64,000 nucleotides of DNA, taken from the NCBI RefSeq assembly GCF_036785885.1, contig NC_092322.1:14716466-14780465 (forward strand), written 5' to 3'. The DNA comes from Coffea arabica (taxonomy: Eukaryota; Streptophyta; Magnoliopsida; Gentianales; Rubiaceae). Positions 40,401 through 52,449 of this stretch are shown here, piece after piece. Each line of letters begins with the position of its first letter. Positions within the stretch are counted from its first letter, which is position 1. The translations under genes and the position numbers were made by a program. Under the pieces are notes generated by a model. The model had not been told where the DNA came from and did not search any database. It saw only the letters and a program-made list of their open reading frames with translations.

Positions 40401-42725
40401 TCCTGCAGTACTGAAGGTTTTGCATGGACTCGGTTGGAGCATATTAAGATGCCTCGGTCTGTGTCATGACAGGAAATTGATTCATAAAGATGCCATTCAA
40501 CTCCTAACCTGTATATTCAAGGAAATTGAGACATTGAGCATGAAAGAACTTGAAGAGATGGACATCGATAAAATTTTATACGATGCGATTGAACATGGAA
40601 TCGTCGAGTTCGTTGAAAAAACTTTCAAATTTAGGACCGGAATCATATATAAAAGAGACAAAAAGGGCAGAACAATTTTCTCACATGCAATTGTGCTTCG
40701 CCAAGAGAAAATTTATAGCCTTATATATGCCTTGGGAACAAGAAAGAGCATTCTAGCACGTAGGCATGATTTTTTCCGAAACAATTTCCTACATTTAGCA
40801 GCCAAGCTGTCTCCGTCGTCTCAACTTGACAGGGTTTCGGGAGCAGCTCTTCAAATGCAAAGGGAACTACAATGGTTTAAGGTAAGCAATTTAATTCAAA
40901 GTCAATATCCTATTTTATCTTAGGGTCTGTTTGTTTGAACTGAAAATCTTTTCCAGAAAATATTTTCTTCAATTCCTGGTGTTTGGCTGCAAAAGAGGTC
41001 AGGAAAATTTTTCTGGTAGAAAATCTTTTACATAACTTGGTGTAAAATGACTTCCAGAATTAAGATATGGAAGTTATTTTCCAACAACTATCGCGACTTA
41101 TCAGTCTCCTTGGCGCTTGGCTATTGTACAAAACCTTAAGTACCATACAACAGAGATCAAATCAAGAGCAACGTCCCTGCACTTGCTTCTGCAAATCCCA
41201 CAACTTTCCACCTCTAGTTTATGTTCCTCCTACTATTCCTTTTCTCTTGTGCCACACAAACACATTTATGGGCTTTGCATTGAGAAGTTTTGGAGAAGGA
41301 AAAAAAATAAAGCCAATGGAGGCAGGAGGAGCATTTTTAGAAGAAGAGTTAATTACAATGACGCGCAACTGGGTTTGAGAGATTTTGAATTCCTAGTTCT
41401 GTTCTTTGATTTATTTTTTGGGACTTGAAATGATTTGGATTGGGGATTGTTTGTGGTGGCTGACGAGGTGGGTAGAGGTAATGATAATTAGTAATAGCAC
41501 TTAGCAAAAGAGAAATCCGGGGACAATATTATTGTTGGAGGATTTTAATTTTTTTGGAACATTTTCTTAAAATTGCACCAAACATCAGCAAATGAAGGGA
41601 AAATTAGATATTTTCCAGGAAAGGATTTTCATTGAAAATGTTTTCTTAGGGAAAATATTCTACATTGAAACAAATAGACCCTTAGTCTACCACATTTTCG
41701 TGGTCATTTGTTTTCGTTTTCATGTCTTATGAAACTCCAAGAATTTTGGCTTTACGTCTCATCAGAGTATGCAGTGGAAAATCAACATACTGCTGCAAAA
41801 AAAGTTTTGCAATAGATTTGTAGCATTTTTCTGATATGTTGCCTAAACTCATGCCACATAAGAAATACGACAGTCTTTATTATAGCTCCGCAAAAAATGA
41901 GGCAGTTTTGTGACACAATTAAATGTTGCGAACGTACTTGTGGCATCTATAGGTGTCGCAATGACGGTCAGACTTTCTCTATGTTGCAGCTTTTTTTCAT
42001 TATGCCAAGACATACAGATATAAGAACTACAATAATTCTTTACCTAATTGTATTGTCCTAGTAAAACTTTGTTCCTGACAACAATTGTTTTGTAGGAAGT
42101 TGAGAGTATTGTACAACCAAGGATGAAGGAAGAATTGAATGCCAGTAATAAAACGCCTTCCGCCCTCTTTTCTGAAGAACATAAGGTGTTGGCTAAGGAA
42201 GGAGAGAGATGGATGAAAAATACAGCAGGATCAAGCATGATTGTGGGAACTCTCATTGCGGCAGTCATGTTTACAACAGCTTTCACGGTTCCAGGTGGTA
42301 ATGATAGTAAAACAGGGCTCCCTGTCATGCTAGAAACTCAATCAAAAGCATTTTTGATTTTTATGGCATCAAATGCACTGTCGCTGTTCACTTCTTCGAC
42401 ATCAATTCTAATGTTCTTGGGGATTCTCACTGCACGTTATGCTGAACGAGATTTTCTCAAGTCCTTGCCCACAAAGCTAATATTTGGAATCACATGCTTG
42501 TTTGTATCGATAGTCACCATGATGGCATCATTTGGTACTGCTCTATATCTGATGCTGATCGAACAAGTAGCTTGGATTTCCTACCCAATCATAGCTTTCT
42601 CTGTTATTCCAATAGCTCTTTACTCATTGTTGCAATTCCCTCTTCTGGTTGAGATGATCGGTCGCACTTACGGACATGGTATCTTCGACAAACCTAACAA
42701 GAAACTCGATAGTTTTGAAATCTGA
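31495..42725 (+). CDS. Gene B: gag-like domain + ankyrin repeats + PGG membrane protein
   Basis: Exon model: 31495-31510 (MTKVA, then GT), 33792-34181, 34727-35212, 35303-35452, 35732-35899, 40409-40881 and 42096-42725 (TGA). The total of 2313 nt gives 770 aa, and all junction phases agree with A and C. Exon 2 is the Copia gag/DUF4219-like module (LTEENYEEWKRCLEHYLVGH, EWKKKNALALHAIQLSCGPGTYVKLKEA) ending in an acidic linker. Exons 3-4 and 6 carry ankyrin repeats (TALHLAILNGHMKIAKELL, TALTLAAISGEKKLARAIV). The last exon carries the PGG domain (FTVPGG) with hydrophobic helices. The gene is stretched to 11 kb by transposons: intron 5 (35900-40408) holds a foldback element and a Mutator-like element, and intron 6 holds a Harbinger-like element. 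Exon 6 fuses what are two exons in gene A. No frame damage is seen, so expression is plausible. Confidence 0.87.
34323..34346 (+). other. Possible in-phase 24-nt microexon in intron 2 of gene B
   Basis: Flanked by AG on the left and GT on the right, it starts and ends in phase 1 and would add eight codons (GGKHSAIA-type) without a stop. The aligned sequence in gene C (about 47520-47546) has lost the acceptor and has an in-frame TGA. If spliced, gene B encodes 778 aa. Confidence 0.3.
36336..36973. mobile_element. Foldback/palindromic MITE in intron 5 of gene B
   Basis: Two arms of about 308 nt (36336-36643 and 36666-36973) are inverted copies of each other around a 22-nt spacer. Almost the whole element is a near-perfect palindrome. 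AAAATATA flanks both ends (36328-36335 and 36974-36981), an 8-bp (perhaps 9-bp) target duplication. No ORF. Transcription through the intron would yield a long dsRNA hairpin. Confidence 0.9.
36982..38653. other. Intron 5 of gene B, mixed repeats
   Basis: Contains a degenerate element (about 37092-37580, phrases such as CAACCCGGGCATCAACC and ACTGGTTCAACTG), a segment at 37596-37812 related to the repeat at 56142-56439, and a part (37930-38110) that aligns with intron 5 of gene C (50010-50230). No gene. The 96-codon minus frame at 38185-38475 has no recognised domain. Confidence 0.5.
38663..39895. mobile_element. Mutator-like non-autonomous element in intron 5 of gene B
   Basis: The ends GGGATAATTTCAGAAACC and GGTTTCTGAAATTATCCC are perfect inverted repeats over 18 nt, continuing imperfectly (TCCTGAGGTTTCT / AGAAATCTCAGGGAGG). 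Outside them lie TTTTATGAA (38654-38662) and TTGTATGAA (39896-39904), a 9-bp target duplication with one mismatch, typical of Mutator-like elements. 1233 bp, no transposase frame. Confidence 0.85.
40923..41681. mobile_element. PIF/Harbinger-like MITE in intron 6 of gene B
   Basis: The ends GGGTCTGTTTGTTTGAA and the inverted counterpart TTGAAACAAATAGACCC are flanked by TTA on both sides (40920-40922 and 41682-41684), the 3-bp target duplication of PIF/Harbinger elements. The paralogous intron in gene C continues through this point without the insert, giving an empty site. Overlapping 103-aa frames are incidental. Confidence 0.85.
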
Positions 42726-45100
42726 ACTACTACTACAATCTGATCTCCATTCTGCTGCTTATCATAACATTCTGTATTTCACTTCCAGTAGATTGCTTCA
42801 AGAAGTTGCTTTTTACATAATCCTTCAGTGTAATGCTTTAAATAGATCTTGTAGGCAACATCTAGTTGTTTTGGCTCTTTCGTTTTGTTTCCAGCTTGTG
42901 CCCAGTTTGCGCTGGAATTCTACATATTCCTTTGATTCTATGGATTCCTTGAGCTATCAATAAATCATACCTATGGGTTGCTTTTGATTGTTTTTGCCAC
43001 ATCAATTACTACCTAATATGTAGTATTGATATTTTAATTGGATTTGCTGAGTTCTCTTACTCATTATTTAGTGTTAGCAAATGCAACTAAGATGGAATTC
43101 CTCAGTATCATTGCTGGTTGTGCTGTGAAGATGAATCTTAAATCAAATCTAATATAGTGTTCTTGGTATGAGTAAATGATATAAATGTGCATATTATAAT
43201 TGTGGTTTTTCCTTTGTAACGCCTAAGATACCCTTCACTTATTTTAGGGGTGGCAATTAGGTCAGGCTGCGGGTTGGCTGGTTGGGTTGAGACCCAAGTA
43301 TCATGAACAAACACGTTAACAAAATATGACTCGCTAATTTCACAGGTTATTCGAACCTAACCTGAATAACCTATGTGTTTAACATTCCTTTTTTCGGCCT
43401 TCTCACCTTGGTAGTATGGTGGACTTTTCTATAATGGAGTTTCCGTAAAAATATAGAAAGTTGCAGCCCAATCTTAAATTTTGTATATGGTACTTGTAGT
43501 AATTTTTTTGTTTTCCTTTTTGTACAAAAAAAAAATCATGAACAAAAATAAAATTACGACGCTTTCACAAATAAAATATCTTGTTTTCGCAAAACACTCA
43601 TGATTCCGTTCTCGTAATACTAATCTAGGTTAGTTTTCTTTACGTCCAATTTATTATTAAATTATAAACTTACACATTAAATGGGTTAAACGGGTCAAAT
43701 AGGTCAATCTTGTTTGTTTGGCGGATTAATCGAGTCTGACATGATTTTGACTCGAACACGTGAAGAATAAATCCATACCCACTAATTTTGTGTTAGGTTC
43801 GAATTATATTTTCGAATCGTATCAAAAATTGCCACCCCTTGTTTGATAAAAATTACTTAGACAAAGTCCAAAGTGATTACAAAGTTCTCTTTAATTAATC
43901 GATAACCCTTCACTTATTTGATTCAAAATAACTTAGTAAAGTCACAAGTCTCATTAGAGAGGATCCTTTATCTGTTTACTCTTAATATAAATCAAAATTT
44001 ATTTACTACTGTTAAGTGTGATATCGAATCATATTTGGAAAAGTATGGGGAAAACCAGCTGTGCCAACCTCTATGGCTTTGTGGATAAAATAGACATGAG
44101 AGAGTTGATTAGCTCCTAGCCAATTTAATTTGGTCTGGAATTTGGTTCTAAAGCATAGCCAAAGAGATATATTGCTGCTCCATGTTTGTTTCATGCATTT
44201 GTGGATATGACATTATCTGAGTATTCTTTTTCTTAAGGAATCGATGGAATATTCTTTTTTTTTTTTTTGACAAAAAGACCAATAATTGATGGACTATTCA
44301 AGGACCACAAAAATGGAGTCCAAATAATACTTTCCACTGCGTTAAATTCTTTGCTGAATTTATATCAGCAGAGGTCAAGCAAACATGTGTGTTTATTAAG
44401 ATTTATTAGTACTTTTATCTTTGATTAATGTGGCTATGTAATCTAAAATGTAATGGATTACTTTTATCTTTTTTTTTGGGTGAAACTTTTCTTCCATGTT
44501 ATCAGCAATATGTGATAAGTGGTAAACCAGCCTTTTGATATTCGTGAACTGTAGTCTTCTGGTTTCTAATGGTTTATTATAGGAGTCTGCGGAGGTGAGG
44601 TTGCATGGACCACAATATATATAAGTCTTTACAAGTTCTCAATGTATGTATGTAAAGATTAGGTTGGAAATGCATGAAATTAACTCTTCTTCTTCTCCTT
44701 TAATTTTCATGGTAAAATAAGAGGGTATCCATTGAGTCTCACTAAAACCCAAGTTAAAAATAAAATCAATACTAATATAATATAGTAGTCATAATTATAT
44801 TAATAATGATCATAACAATAATAATATGAATAATAAAATGAAGAAAAATCAGCTCGTTGGAATGAAAAATCATACTAATACTTATCATAATTACAATGAA
44901 AAAAGTAAGACTAGAATTTTATTAGCTCGTTGGAATTTTATTAGCTAAAAATCAATCAATTTGCATTGATTGCGTGAAACACATGGGAATAGCATAGCAT
45001 ATCACAGTTGTATCGAATAACCACTTTAATTTATGTTACATCATATCATTAATCAGAAACAAGATACTGTAGATAACAAGAAAGAAAAGGTGCAAAAGTG
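42726..45100. other. Spacer between genes B and C (B 3' flank and C promoter)
   Basis: The first 1.2 kb aligns with the 3' flank of gene C (52166-52449 plus 54099-55080), showing that the tandem duplication extends past the stop codon. It includes a hAT-like element (43245-43839). 44935 onward is the promoter of gene C. The middle (44200-44930) is AT-rich with no gene. Confidence 0.6.
43245..43839. mobile_element. hAT-like element (TAGGGGTGGCAAT termini)
   Basis: The left end TAGGGGTGGCAATTAG and the right end AATTGCCACCCCT are inverted repeats. The flanks CTTATTT and CTTGTTT suggest a slightly diverged 8-bp target duplication. Interior phrases (CGAACCTAACCTGAATAACC, ATAATGGAGTTTCC) are shared with the element at 54404-55045. 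No transposase. Confidence 0.75.
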
Positions 45101-45249
45101 TACATAAATGCTATTCCCATTAATGAGAATCACTAAAGCGCATATAAAAAGCTATTCCCATTAATTAATCAGAATCACTTTGTTGTATAAACTGTATATA
45201 GATGCTATTCCCATTAATCAGAATCCCTTGATGTGTGCTTCTATAAATA
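45101..45249 (+). promoter_or_regulatory. Triplicated promoter module and TATA box of gene C
   Basis: A unit of the form (AT)ATAnA.GCTATTCCCATTAAT..AGAATC occurs three times (about 45101-45140, 45142-45186 and 45195-45237), immediately followed by TATAAATA at 45242-45249, 76 nt before the ATG. Each unit begins with a TATA-like string. Gene B has only one related AGAATC-containing unit before its TATA box. Confidence 0.7.
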
Positions 45250-45324
45250 CCGGTGCTAATTAATGCTTAGGGCGCCATTACGGTTTCGCTTCCTCTATTA
45301 ATTACAAAAAGTCACGGTCAAAGG

Positions 45325-48300
45325 ATGACGAAAGTTTCAGGTTAGACCAAAGAAATACGTGTTTTTTTGGTTCCCTCATTTTATTCTACATATAAGTGCT
45401 CAATTGTGATATTTTGTTCACTTATGATCAGCGTAAAAGTCATGCTGTTTTCCATTTACCCCATTTGGTTTTTCTTTTTCTTTTTTTTTTTCCTATTTTC
45501 TATTTTTCCTCTTTTCATTCCATTGGATCAATTCTAAGCAGCCAAAGAGGTGCAAAGTCATGTTTCTGAATTTGAGTGACTTTTCTACTTATGACTTAAA
45601 TTTTTCATTGTTAAAATGGCCAATTTCGCTCTTAACAATCTATTCCCTAATATTTGTTTCTGAACGATTTGATGTACATGTGTATTCATATACTATGTTA
45701 AGTTGTAATTTAGGTGTTTTAATAGTTATCCTGAGGCATCCATTAGAATTTTTTTAATACAAATTATAGGCACCCATTTAAAAAATCTTGTAATGTTGAG
45801 TTCGTGGAATCTCTTTTGTCAACCAAACATGTGATAAAGTTCCTTTTTCTTTACCTCATTTTACTTCACTTTTCCGCCAAACAAACAGAACCTTTTGGTA
45901 ACTATAGGAATATGAAACAAAAAAAAAAACTATAGGAATATGAAGCTTTGCCTAAACCCTGCCGCGAGGAGTGGGACGTGGGTCTGTAACTACATTTTGG
46001 GGGCCTGCACCGTACATTGTGAGGCCGTCAATGTCTCTGCATGGCCACCTTCAAAATCAGTCCTGTTTGATTTACAGTGAAATATCACCATGCATTCCTT
46101 AATTAGATGTAGAATCACGGGAGAGTCAAAATGAGTAGTTGAGGCTAATTCTTGAAAGGACGATCAGTTGAACTCACTGCTCTTCTGGGAATCCATTGTT
46201 GCAAACAGTAACTGGGACTTTAGTATATTAGTCTTGCAGTATTTCTTGACTTTTCCGTAGTCCATAATTCCAAATGGCCAAAATAAGGAAGAAATCTGAT
46301 GGGGTTGTGAGGTTGTTTAATCAGTTAATGAAGTTCAGGACAAATGCCTTCATTTATTTCTTGACGAATTGAAAGGAAATTTGTTACTGGTTCGTTATTT
46401 CATCTTACCGCTTGGTTTCAAGATCTCTAGCTTTGGTTGGTATGCTTCTGAACAATGACCTAATTTTGCATTTCTTTTTTTTTTTTTTTGGTTTTGGGGT
46501 AGGTCTAATTTTGCATTTTCAAAGCTGCGTCTAGCGTTTTCTGATTATTGTTCGAACAGATAGCCATACCATCTTACGAAAGCAAATTCGTATACCTCAC
46601 TTTTTATGTGTTTTCTTTCTGTGGAAATGCCCTTTTTGAGCCCTTCTAGCACAGCCTCCAAAAGTGCTCTAATGTCCTCCAATTTGACACACAGTTTAAG
46701 CTAAAGGGACCAATTCTAGTTGCTTTTTGACTAATAGGAATAAACTTGTTTATTATCTATGTTCTTTGTAAGTTCTGGTAAGTGTTTTAATTAAATTGTG
46801 CACCCGCCGATATATCTTGGACATTGGCATCCTTTAAGATTATGCATCTAAGCAGGAGATGATAGAATTGGTAGAGCAGCAATCGGAATTGTTCCCGAGG
46901 AGTTCACTGAGGAGAACTATGAGGAATGGAAAAGATGCTTGGAGCATTATTTGGTTGGTCATGGCCTTTGGGGTGTTGTTTCTGGAGGGGAGAAAGATCC
47001 TATAAACGATGAGAGACAAGAATATGGAGAAGAAAAGAAACAAGAACATGAGGAATGGAAGAAGAAGAATGCATTGGCCTTGCATGCCATCCAACTTTCG
47101 TGTGGAACAGGCACATATGTTAAACTTAAGGAGGCTCACACTTCTGCGGAAGTTGCTTGGAAGCATTTGGTGGAAAAACTAAAGCCCTACAAAATATTTG
47201 CAAAAGGTGATCGTGAAGATGAAAGCAGCCGTGTTGAAGAAAAAGGTAACTCTCGATCATGTTGCTATGAAATGTTTACGGTTTCACATATAATTTTAGA
47301 AGTGAATTGAAGAAGTTTTCCTACAAAATATTCTCAGAAGGTGATCCTGAAGATGAAAGAAGCCGTGTTGAAGAAGAAGGTAACTCTCGATCATGTTGCT
47401 ATGAAATGTTTACGGTTTCACATATAATTTTAGAAGTGAATTGAAGAAGTTTTCTCTCTTCGACAAATTTTAAGAACACTATGGTTCATTCGATAAGTAT
47501 TTTCAATCATGTGGTATCGGAGCAAAGTTATGATTCAGCAATTGCAGGTTTTCTTTATTTTTTTGCTTATTCCATTTGATTAGTTTTCTTTTGCTCATTT
47601 AGCAAGCAATTCTTCACTAGGGAATTTTTCTGTACGTTGCTTCAAATAAAACTCCAATTCATCTAGCTCTGCTGTGCCAAACAATGGCAGAGACTTCAGA
47701 GTTGGGAGGCCTAATTTTCCAAAAGCTTAGAATATATCTTTCACATCTGGAATCTTCATTTAGTCATTGCTTAATATCCAATGACACTATTATTGCTCTT
47801 TTTCTGGACTTCTTGAAATTTTTATACTCGTTCAGATTTCTATTGTGCCTTCTACGAGCTCATTAATTATGATAGATGACCATATTAGAGATATTATTCG
47901 AAACAAATTCTAATGTTTACAGGACCAAAAGACCTTCGCTATAGGCCCTTGTACATAGCAATTGCAACAGGCGATTTTGATGGCACAAAAAGTCTGCTTG
48001 ATCAAGATCCAGGCGCTGTTAGGGCCATAATTTCATCACATAGAGGAACTGCACTTCAATTTGCCATTCTAAATGGACACATGAAAATTGCAAAGGAGCT
48101 GTTGAGAAGAATGCAACCAGCTGACTTGAATATGGCTAATGACAATGGATGCACAGCTCTTACTTTTGCTGCAATCCGTGGTGTAACAAAGTTGGCAAAA
48201 ACAATCGTGGAAAAAAATGACGGGCTTCTTATCAAGGAGAATGACGGACTTGATGGGCAGCTTCCTGTCATAGTGGCTGCTTTGTATGGTCAAAAGCATA

Positions 48301-51300
48301 TGGTTGATTATCTATACTCGGTGACACCAAGAGAGTTATTTCGCCCAGAGGAGGGTAAGAATGGTGCTACACTGCTTAATTCCCTGATAACAGCAGAAAT
48401 GTATGGTAAGATTGTGGATGCAAGAGGCAATATACCAATCTGCATCAAACCCTTCTTCAATATATGTGCCCCTAACCCCTTTCTGATTGCTACAGATGTT
48501 GCTTTAATGCTACTTCGACGATATCCAAAACTTGGTGTCACCCCAGATCATAATGGTGACTATGCTCTCCAGTTACTGGCTCACAAGCCATCCGCATTTC
48601 CTAGTGGAACCAAACTTGTTTCCTGGAAAAGATGGATCCATTCATGTTAGTGTCCTTTTTCCAGTTCTACTTTACTTTTACATCAAATTCCAGGGTAAAT
48701 GTTTTAATAATGATCACTGACTTGTATATAATGAAGAACAATATTATGCACTCTAATTCAGTGAGAAGGAAAACAATCTAAGAATAATAGCCATTGTGCA
48801 TTTTTTTTCTTACTTTCTACGAATTTTAATTGCCATATCAGTATGAAATTTGAATTTTGATTGTTATCTCAGCATAAAATCTTCCAATAACAAGAATACC
48901 AACTTGCCGCATATAGTAATTGTGTACTAGTGTTGGAGACTGCTACTTATACTCTGTATTTATGCCCCAGGTCTAATGGAACATTCTCCATGGGGGAGTC
49001 CAGCAGATTCTGCTAAAGATGATCAGACAACAAAAGCAAGCATGATTGAAGACCACAGCATTGAGATTACTGATGATGAAGCGAATTTGACAGGAAATCG
49101 GGGCCTACAGATTACTAGCTTTGGTATGTCAAGTATCAAATTTCGTCTTCCAAAATTCCTTCTGTTGCAAAACATTTTTGGGTTAGGAATCTTCTCCCTA
49201 GCTTTTCTTTTTTCTCTCAATTTTTGCTGTAGCTAGATGACAAAATGGAGTGTGTTGTTTTTGGCAACGGATCTTCTGTCTCACTCTCTATTCTACCTTT
49301 TATTATACTGCTATTTCTTCTTTATAAATATCATAATTTAGTTCTTTTTTATTTTCTTAAAATCCAATAACTTGTCTTCACTGCAGCACGACCCATAAAA
49401 TAGTATTAATCTTCTATATTATGTTCTGATAGTGTATTCGCTATCAATTTTGAATGAGTGATAACTTTGAATTCTGATAAACTTTGAATTTGAAATTCAA
49501 CTTTGAAAAATTTCATATTTGAACTCTTTTACTTATACTATCAAAAAATCTATAAAGGAAAAGATTTACCCTATAAAATATATACACTTACATGCAAAAT
49601 TATTCAGGCGATGCTTAATTGGGCGGAGCCTAATGAAGCCCCAAGCACGATTAAGTCGGCCTTTATGTTTAGATTCAAGCTATCATTAAACCAGTTAAAA
49701 CTTAAGGCTTAATCCAAAGCGCTATCATTAGACCGATCCGGCCCATTCACAGTCCTTTGTGTGTTTGAATAGGCCTATCTATAACTGGGATAAGCCAGAG
49801 GAAAGTTCAAGTTTTATAGGATTAAGTCCAACATTTTGGAGGCTTTTCTAGTAGGAATAAAAGATTATTAAAATAAAAGAAGAAAAGAGATTTTTTTTTT
49901 TTTTTGGAAAAAAAAAAGATAGAAGATTATTAAAGATAAAAGATTATGTCCTTCTAAGGATAAGAACGAGGGATTTTTCATTCACATGTGTGCATAAATA
50001 CGATTGCTAAACTTAAGGATTCTCATGGGTTTCACTTTTTTTAGGCAAAGCCATTGTTCTCAGCCACTAAAATTACCTTGGTAAGCAGGCAAATCTGTAG
50101 TTCTTAGCCCTCCCTTACTTGATTGATCCGGATTCTTATGAGTTTCACCTTGATTTAGAAGAAAACAAGAGAAATTGAGAAAAGGTTTGAGAAAGAAGAA
50201 AAAAAACGAAAGAAATTGGGGAAATTTTATAAATAGTTGTTAACTCTTTCCGATCCTTGCCTTCTTTCTCTGAGCTTTTCATTCTTTGTACATTCCAATA
50301 GGCATTATTCCTATCATATATCTGTTCACAAGTTCTGCTCTTTCTTTTCTGTACAACTCATTTGGCGCTTCATATGCACTAAGCAGGCATGCAAGTTTCT
50401 ATCTCTGAAGACATATAATACTAGTTTCCTGTCTGTTTAGTTGTGAAGAGGCTCTTCAGTCGAGTGTAACAATGTTTTAGATGCCCTTACGCTGTTGTGC
50501 AACTAAATAACTGCTAGACTTCTGTTTTATTCCCTTTGATCTCACTTTTGAAGCATTTATGATACTAATGGCTTTCCATCTCATTTAATTCATCCTATGT
50601 GTATCTGTTTTCTTACAGTGCGGAAGGTTTTGCATGGACTCGGTTGGAGCATATTAAGTTGCCTTGGTTTGTATCATGACAGGAAATTGATTCATAAAGA
50701 TGCCATTGAACTCCGGAAGCTCATATTTGAGGAAATCCGGGAATTGAGCATGAAAGACCTTGAAAAGATGGATATCATGAAAATTTTATACGATGCGATT
50801 GAGCAAGGAATCATTGAGTTCGTTGAGAACAGTTTTACATATAAGACCACAATCATATATAAAAGAGACGGAAAGGGCAGAACAATTTTTTCACATGCAA
50901 TTCTGCTTCGCCAAGAGAAAATTTATAGCTTTTTAAATGCCTTGGAAACAAGAAAGAGCATACTAGCACGTAGGGGTGATTTCTTCGGCAACAATCTGCT
51001 ACATTTAGCAGCCAAGCTGTCTCCATTGTCTCAACTTGACAAGATTTCTGGAGCAGCTCTTCAAATGCAAAAGGAAATACAATGGTATAAGGTGAGCAAT
51101 TTAATTCAAAGTCAATTCGTAGTCATACATATTTTTGTTTTCATGTCTCATGAAACTACAAGAATTTTGGCTTTATGCGGCATCAGAATAATGCCGCGAA
51201 AAATCAACATATACAGCTACAAAAAAAGGTTTTTGCGGTAGATTTGTGGCATTATTCTGATATGTTGCCTAAACTCATGCCCCATAAGAAATACGACAGC

Positions 51301-52165
51301 CGCTTTTATGATGCTGCAAAAAATGTATGCGGCACAATTTCAATGTTGCAAATGCACCTAATAGCGGCATTTATAGGTGTCGTAAAGACAGCCAAACTAT
51401 CTCTATGTTGCAACTCATGTCACTGTGTCATGAAATAAAGACATAACAGCTGCAAGATTCTTTATTTACTTGTATTGTCCTAGTGAGAGATTGTTCCTGA
51501 CGTGAATTAGTTTGCAGGAAGTTGAGAGTATTGTGCAACCAAGGATGAAGGAACAACGCAATGCCTATAACAAAACACCTTCTGAACTCTTTACTGAAGA
51601 GCATAAGGTGTTGGCTAAGGAGGGAGAAAGATGGATGAAAAATACGGCAGGATCAAGTATGATTGTGGGAACTCTCATCGCTGCAGTCATGTTTACAACA
51701 GCTTTCACAGTTCCAGGTGGTAATGATAGTAAAACAGGGCTCCCTGTCATGCTAGAAACTCAATCAAAAGCATTTTTGATTTTTATGGCATCAAATGCAC
51801 TGTCGATGTTCACTTCTTCGACATCAATTCTAATGTTCTTGGGGATTCTCACTGCACGTTATGCTGAACGAGATTTTCTCAAGTCCTTGCCCACAAAGCT
51901 GATATTTGGAATCACATGCTTGTTCGTATCGATAGTCACCATGATGGCATCATTTGGTACTGCTCTCTATCTGATGCTGATCAAACAAGTAGCTTGGATT
52001 TCCTACCCAATCATAGTTTTCTCTGTTGTTCCAATAGCTCTTTACTCATTGTTGCAATTCCCTCTTCTGGTTGAGATGATCAGTCGCACTTACGGACAGG
52101 GCATCTTCGAAAAACCTAAAAAGAAGCTCTATAGTTTTGCAACGGACACTACAACCAGCATCTGA
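45325..52165 (+). CDS. Gene C: gag-like domain + ankyrin repeats + PGG membrane protein
   Basis: Exon model: 45325-45340 (MTKVS, then GT), 46856-47245, 47923-48405, 48496-48645, 48971-49123, 50619-51091 and 51518-52165 (TGA). The total of 2313 nt gives 770 aa. The architecture matches gene B: Copia gag/DUF4219-like module (LVGHGLWGVVSGG, EWKKKNALALHAIQLSCGTG), ankyrin repeats (TALQFAILNGHMKIAKELL, TALTFAAIRGVTKLAKTIV, GRTIFSHAILLRQEKIYSFL), and the PGG domain with helices (KNTAGSSMIVGTLIAAVMFT, FTVPGG). The C-terminus is 6 codons longer than in B. Oddities: a 134-bp tandem duplication over the exon 2 donor, and a 90-nt intron (48406-48495) that is open and in frame. The last exon is almost identical to that of B. 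The likely role is membrane-associated signalling as in ACD6/ITN1 relatives, by family inference. Confidence 0.87.
47187..47454 (+). repeat. 134-bp tandem duplication across exon 2 / intron 2 of gene C
   Basis: 47187-47320 and 47321-47454 are near-identical copies beginning CTACAAAATATT. The unit contains the 3' end of exon 2, its GT donor and the start of intron 2. The second copy carries changes that create TTCTCAG at 47331-47337 and would define a 42-nt in-phase exon (47338-47379). Gene B has a single copy. Confidence 0.92.
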
Positions 52166-52449
52166 TCTCCATTCTGCTGCGTATCATGATATTCTGTATT
52201 TCACTTCCCGTAGTTTGCTTCAAGAAGTTGCTTTTTAAATAATTAATCCTTCAGTGTAATGTTTTAAATAGATCTTGTAGGCAACATCTAGTTGTTTTGA
52301 CTCTCTTGTTTTTTTCCCAGCTTGTGCCCAGCTTGAGCCCAAATTCTACAGATTCCTTTGATTCTGTGGATTCCTTGAGCTATCAATAAATCATGCCTAT
52401 GGATCGCTTTTGATTGTTTGCCACATCAAATACTACTACCTAATATTCA

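Noticed and set aside
41067..41428. Two overlapping 103-codon + frames
   Set aside because: They lie inside the Harbinger-like MITE in intron 6 of gene B and have no domain.
42044..42328. Minus-strand 94-codon frame (also 51565-51750 and 27746-28006)
   Set aside because: Antisense shadows of the PGG-domain exon. They recur because the coding strand is conserved.
46840..47166. Minus-strand 108-codon frame (also 24733-25077 and 33776-33985)
   Set aside because: Antisense shadows of the conserved gag-like exon 2 of genes A-C.
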